Shown: piece after piece, positions 61,801 through 64,000 of the stretch
Numbering within the stretch: the stretch's first letter is position 1
Layout of the letters: the number at the start of each line of letters is the position of its first letter
NCBI RefSeq assembly: GCF_000165425.1
Contig: NW_001799177.1
Span: 558,001 to 622,000, forward strand
Length of the DNA: 64,000 nucleotides
Direction of reading: 5' to 3'
Origin: Paramecium tetraurelia
Taxonomy: Eukaryota; Ciliophora; Oligohymenophorea; Peniculida; Parameciidae
Notes under the pieces: model-generated
The model's database searches: none
Told to the model about the DNA's origin: nothing
The model's input: the letters and a program-made list of their open reading frames with translations, nothing else
Program-made: the position numbers and the translations under genes

Positions 61801-62962
61801 ATATTGTAGTATTACAAAGAACGTCTAAAGAGTTCTTGTAATTATTTGAAAGGAGTAGTTCAAATGTGTATTTTTCTTTAGAAATTATGTGTTTAATAAT
61901 TCAAACGTATTTAATGTAATAGATGATGAGTAATATTGAAATGATTAATTATGTATTTAATAGAATAATGTCTGGTTTCACTCACTAATTATGTTTGAAG
62001 AAACCAAATATTGTATTCGTTTTTATTAAATTGTTAGAAGATGGTATGAAAAATTTTCATAAATGCATCCAATAACCTAAAGTTTGTCTGCAGACTTTGA
62101 TATAAATTTACTATTACATATATACTACTTATAAACACGGTTTTTCATTAAAAGAAATAATAAATGCTACTATAAATAAGAAATCAAAAGACAAAGACAA
62201 AGATAAATATGAAATTTTGAGACAATATTAATCAATGAGTCAACTCGACTTATAGAGAATAAAATAGAGATTAAGAATTTTAATCATGGCCTTATCGGAA
62301 TATTTTTTTGAAGATTTTAAGGGAACTATTAAGGAGATGATAAACTAAACAGACATCTATCCAATAATTGCCTGCTCAATTCTTGATTTATTGCATTGTT
62401 TATCAAAAACTGATATTAAACCCAATGAAATTTTATTCATCTTAGATTTATCAATAAAGTATTACATGCATTTATAAAATTAGATCAATAGATTAGAATA
62501 ATCAATAATTAAGAAGGTATACTTACAAGACCTTTGTGAAATTAGTATAATATTTAGATTAGAGATTCGAATTCATAAGCTTCTCTTAAAAGAAATTAAA
62601 ATTGGCCTTTGCCTTTGAAGGTTTAGTATAGATTTATGATCTAAGATATGGAGTAAAATTATAACCATTAGATAGATATTAATGTAATATATAAAATATA
62701 TGTATTAGCATAAATAACTAGTATAGCATTTGATAGTAAGGGCAATTAATTAGCTTCATTTTCTTAGAAAGATTAAAATTTAAAGATATTTCAATTAAAA
62801 CCAACTAGTTCTTTTTTATAAGGATATGAAAATGTATACATTAAATTAACTCATTAATTTAATTTTCTATAACCATTGCACCATACAGTAGAATGGGATA
62901 AAGACTGTGAATATATTTATTTATAACATGAAGATGAATCACAAGTATTTAAAATTGATTGA
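58847..62962 (+). CDS. WDR7: WDR7 / rabconnectin-3 beta-like WD40 protein
   Basis: About 1347 residues with introns at 59400-59421, 62459-62483 and 62684-62708; exon total is whole codons. The N-terminal propeller includes KKRIATGSINGDIIIWEF and the C-terminal blades read LKLAFAFEGLVQIYDLRYG and ITSIAFDSKGNQLASFSQ. Both ends match WDR7, in which two propellers flank a long helical middle. WDR7 with DMXL forms the rabconnectin-3/RAVE-like complex that assembles the vacuolar proton pump, which acidifies ciliate food vacuoles and contractile vacuole membranes. The call rests on layout and these motifs. It starts 51 bases after VPS13 stops. Confidence 0.78.
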
Positions 62963-62995
62963 ATTAATATATTTAAAATATAAAAATTATTATAA

Positions 62996-64000
62996 ATGGA
63001 TAATTGCTGTGGAATTATGATGATGCAGTCATCACATCCTTCATTTATAGATCAGTATAAAAATATGGTGGTTACAACTCAGGTTGCAGAATCTATATTT
63101 CATTCACAATCATGCTCCTTTCACCCACTTACATAAAATCATACTTTAATCTTAACTTCTGGGTATTTATTAGCTAAATTTGCTGAGGATATTAATACTT
63201 TTGATACTGATTAAATCAAAAAGCATGTAAAATTTGGTTTACTAAAGGAACAAAATAAATTTGTTGAATTAAATCTTCTATGCTTAACTTATGAAAAATC
63301 AATTGTTGATTGTTTAAATCAGTTTGATATTGATAGGCATGTTGGATATGTCTTATATTTAGAGATGCTGAATTCAAAAGAAACTTTAATAATACCTAAA
63401 TATATTGATGGTCCCCTCAAAGAAGGTCAATAATTGATATCAATTAGTTCTCCATTTGCAATATAAGGTTAAGAAATGTATAAAAACTACTTTAAGAAGG
63501 CAATCATATCTTAAATCATCACAAACAATAAATTTGAACAATAGTTAATAGTCTTAGACCTAATTAGTTAAACTGGATAAGAAGGAGGGGCTATATTTAA
63601 TTCAAATGGAGAATATGTAGGTATGATTCTCTAAAATGTCTAAATTGGTTAGGCTTATAATCGCTATTTCACATTTTGTCTGAATTGGAAAGTTATAAAT
63701 TCTATTTTCTAATCAAATTTCAATTTACTGTCAATACAATAATTATTTTTATAATCATAACTAATTGATTAAATGTTTTTGGCATCAAATTTTGTTCAAT
63801 CTGATTTTGGTCAAATAGGCAGTGCAGTTATTATTAATGACAAGATGAATCAAAAAAGCTATATACTAACGGCTTCCAATTTCCTTATTAATAATGGAAA
63901 AGGCTCGAAAATCTTAGTAGGTTTGAATTAAATTAAAGGTATACTTTTGGAGGACTTTAAAAAATCTTATAATATTACTTTAGCAAAATGTGGAGAATAT
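62996..64000 (+). CDS. TYSND1/DEG15-like peroxisomal processing protease (partial)
   Basis: 335 open codons with no intron, running off the window. It starts MDNCCGIMMMQSSHPSF. The first, degenerate trypsin-like half has ISISSPFAIQGQEMYKNYF then QEGGAIFNSNGEYVGMILQN, matching the G-S-P-F-G and E-G-G-x-V-F/G-x-V-x-x-x-x patterns of TYSND1. A second domain begins near QIGSAVIINDKMNQKSYILT. TYSND1 removes PTS2 leader peptides inside peroxisomes. The catalytic second half lies mostly beyond the window, so activity cannot be judged. Confidence 0.7.

Overview
The window is a gene-dense stretch of a ciliate macronuclear chromosome, most likely Paramecium or a close relative. Three things seen in the sequence say so. 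TAA and TAG occur throughout conserved protein domains where glutamine is expected, and TGA is the only stop. I traced about 81 introns, all GT..AG and 16 to 32 bases long. The DNA is very AT-rich, with genes usually separated by tens to a few hundred bases. All gene models were built by hand with that code and those introns; a standard-code ORF caller sees only fragments. Functions are calls from recognised motifs and family knowledge, not from database searches.

Layout. 1-10 kb: 5' end of a minus-strand gene, a pepsin-like protein with degenerate active sites, a kinase with a poly-Asn tail, mitochondrial pyruvate dehydrogenase E2, an unrecognised protein, an NAA50-type acetyltransferase and an unrecognised acidic protein. 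10-17.6 kb: a 1687-residue cysteine-rich multi-spanning surface protein, a Rab GTPase and a coiled-coil protein. 17.7-25 kb: a minus-strand run of signalling genes: an MGNNC-starting protein, calcineurin B, a 1280-residue EF-hand protein and a protein kinase. 25-35.5 kb: an armadillo-like protein, a ubiquitin C-terminal hydrolase, ATP12, an ABHD17-like hydrolase, a mitochondrial carrier, RpiB, ATG8 and a KH-domain RNA-binding protein. 35.6-50 kb: a zinc-finger/giant coiled-coil protein with internal tandem repeats, a PX-domain protein, a serine carboxypeptidase, a WD40 protein, an aquaporin and a type I membrane protein. 50.4-64 kb: PP1 phosphatase interrupted by a 150-N gap, a VPS13-like lipid-transfer protein, a WDR7/rabconnectin-3 beta-like protein and the 5' part of a TYSND1-like peroxisomal protease.

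The genes are unrelated neighbours, as is usual in eukaryotes, but membrane traffic and autophagy are well represented (Rab, zinc-finger coiled coil, PX, VPS13, WDR7, ATG8, ULK-like kinase), as is calcium/phosphatase signalling (calcineurin B, the large EF-hand protein, PP1, kinases).

The most unusual signals are several otherwise intact genes broken by single-base shifts, mostly at short A or G runs (NAA50, RpiB, the zinc-finger gene, a small gene at 30779); a forced 16-base intron; short genes or tails with an in-frame TGA; and a strong shortage of introns whose length is a multiple of three. I found no tRNA, rRNA, CRISPR array or mobile element.
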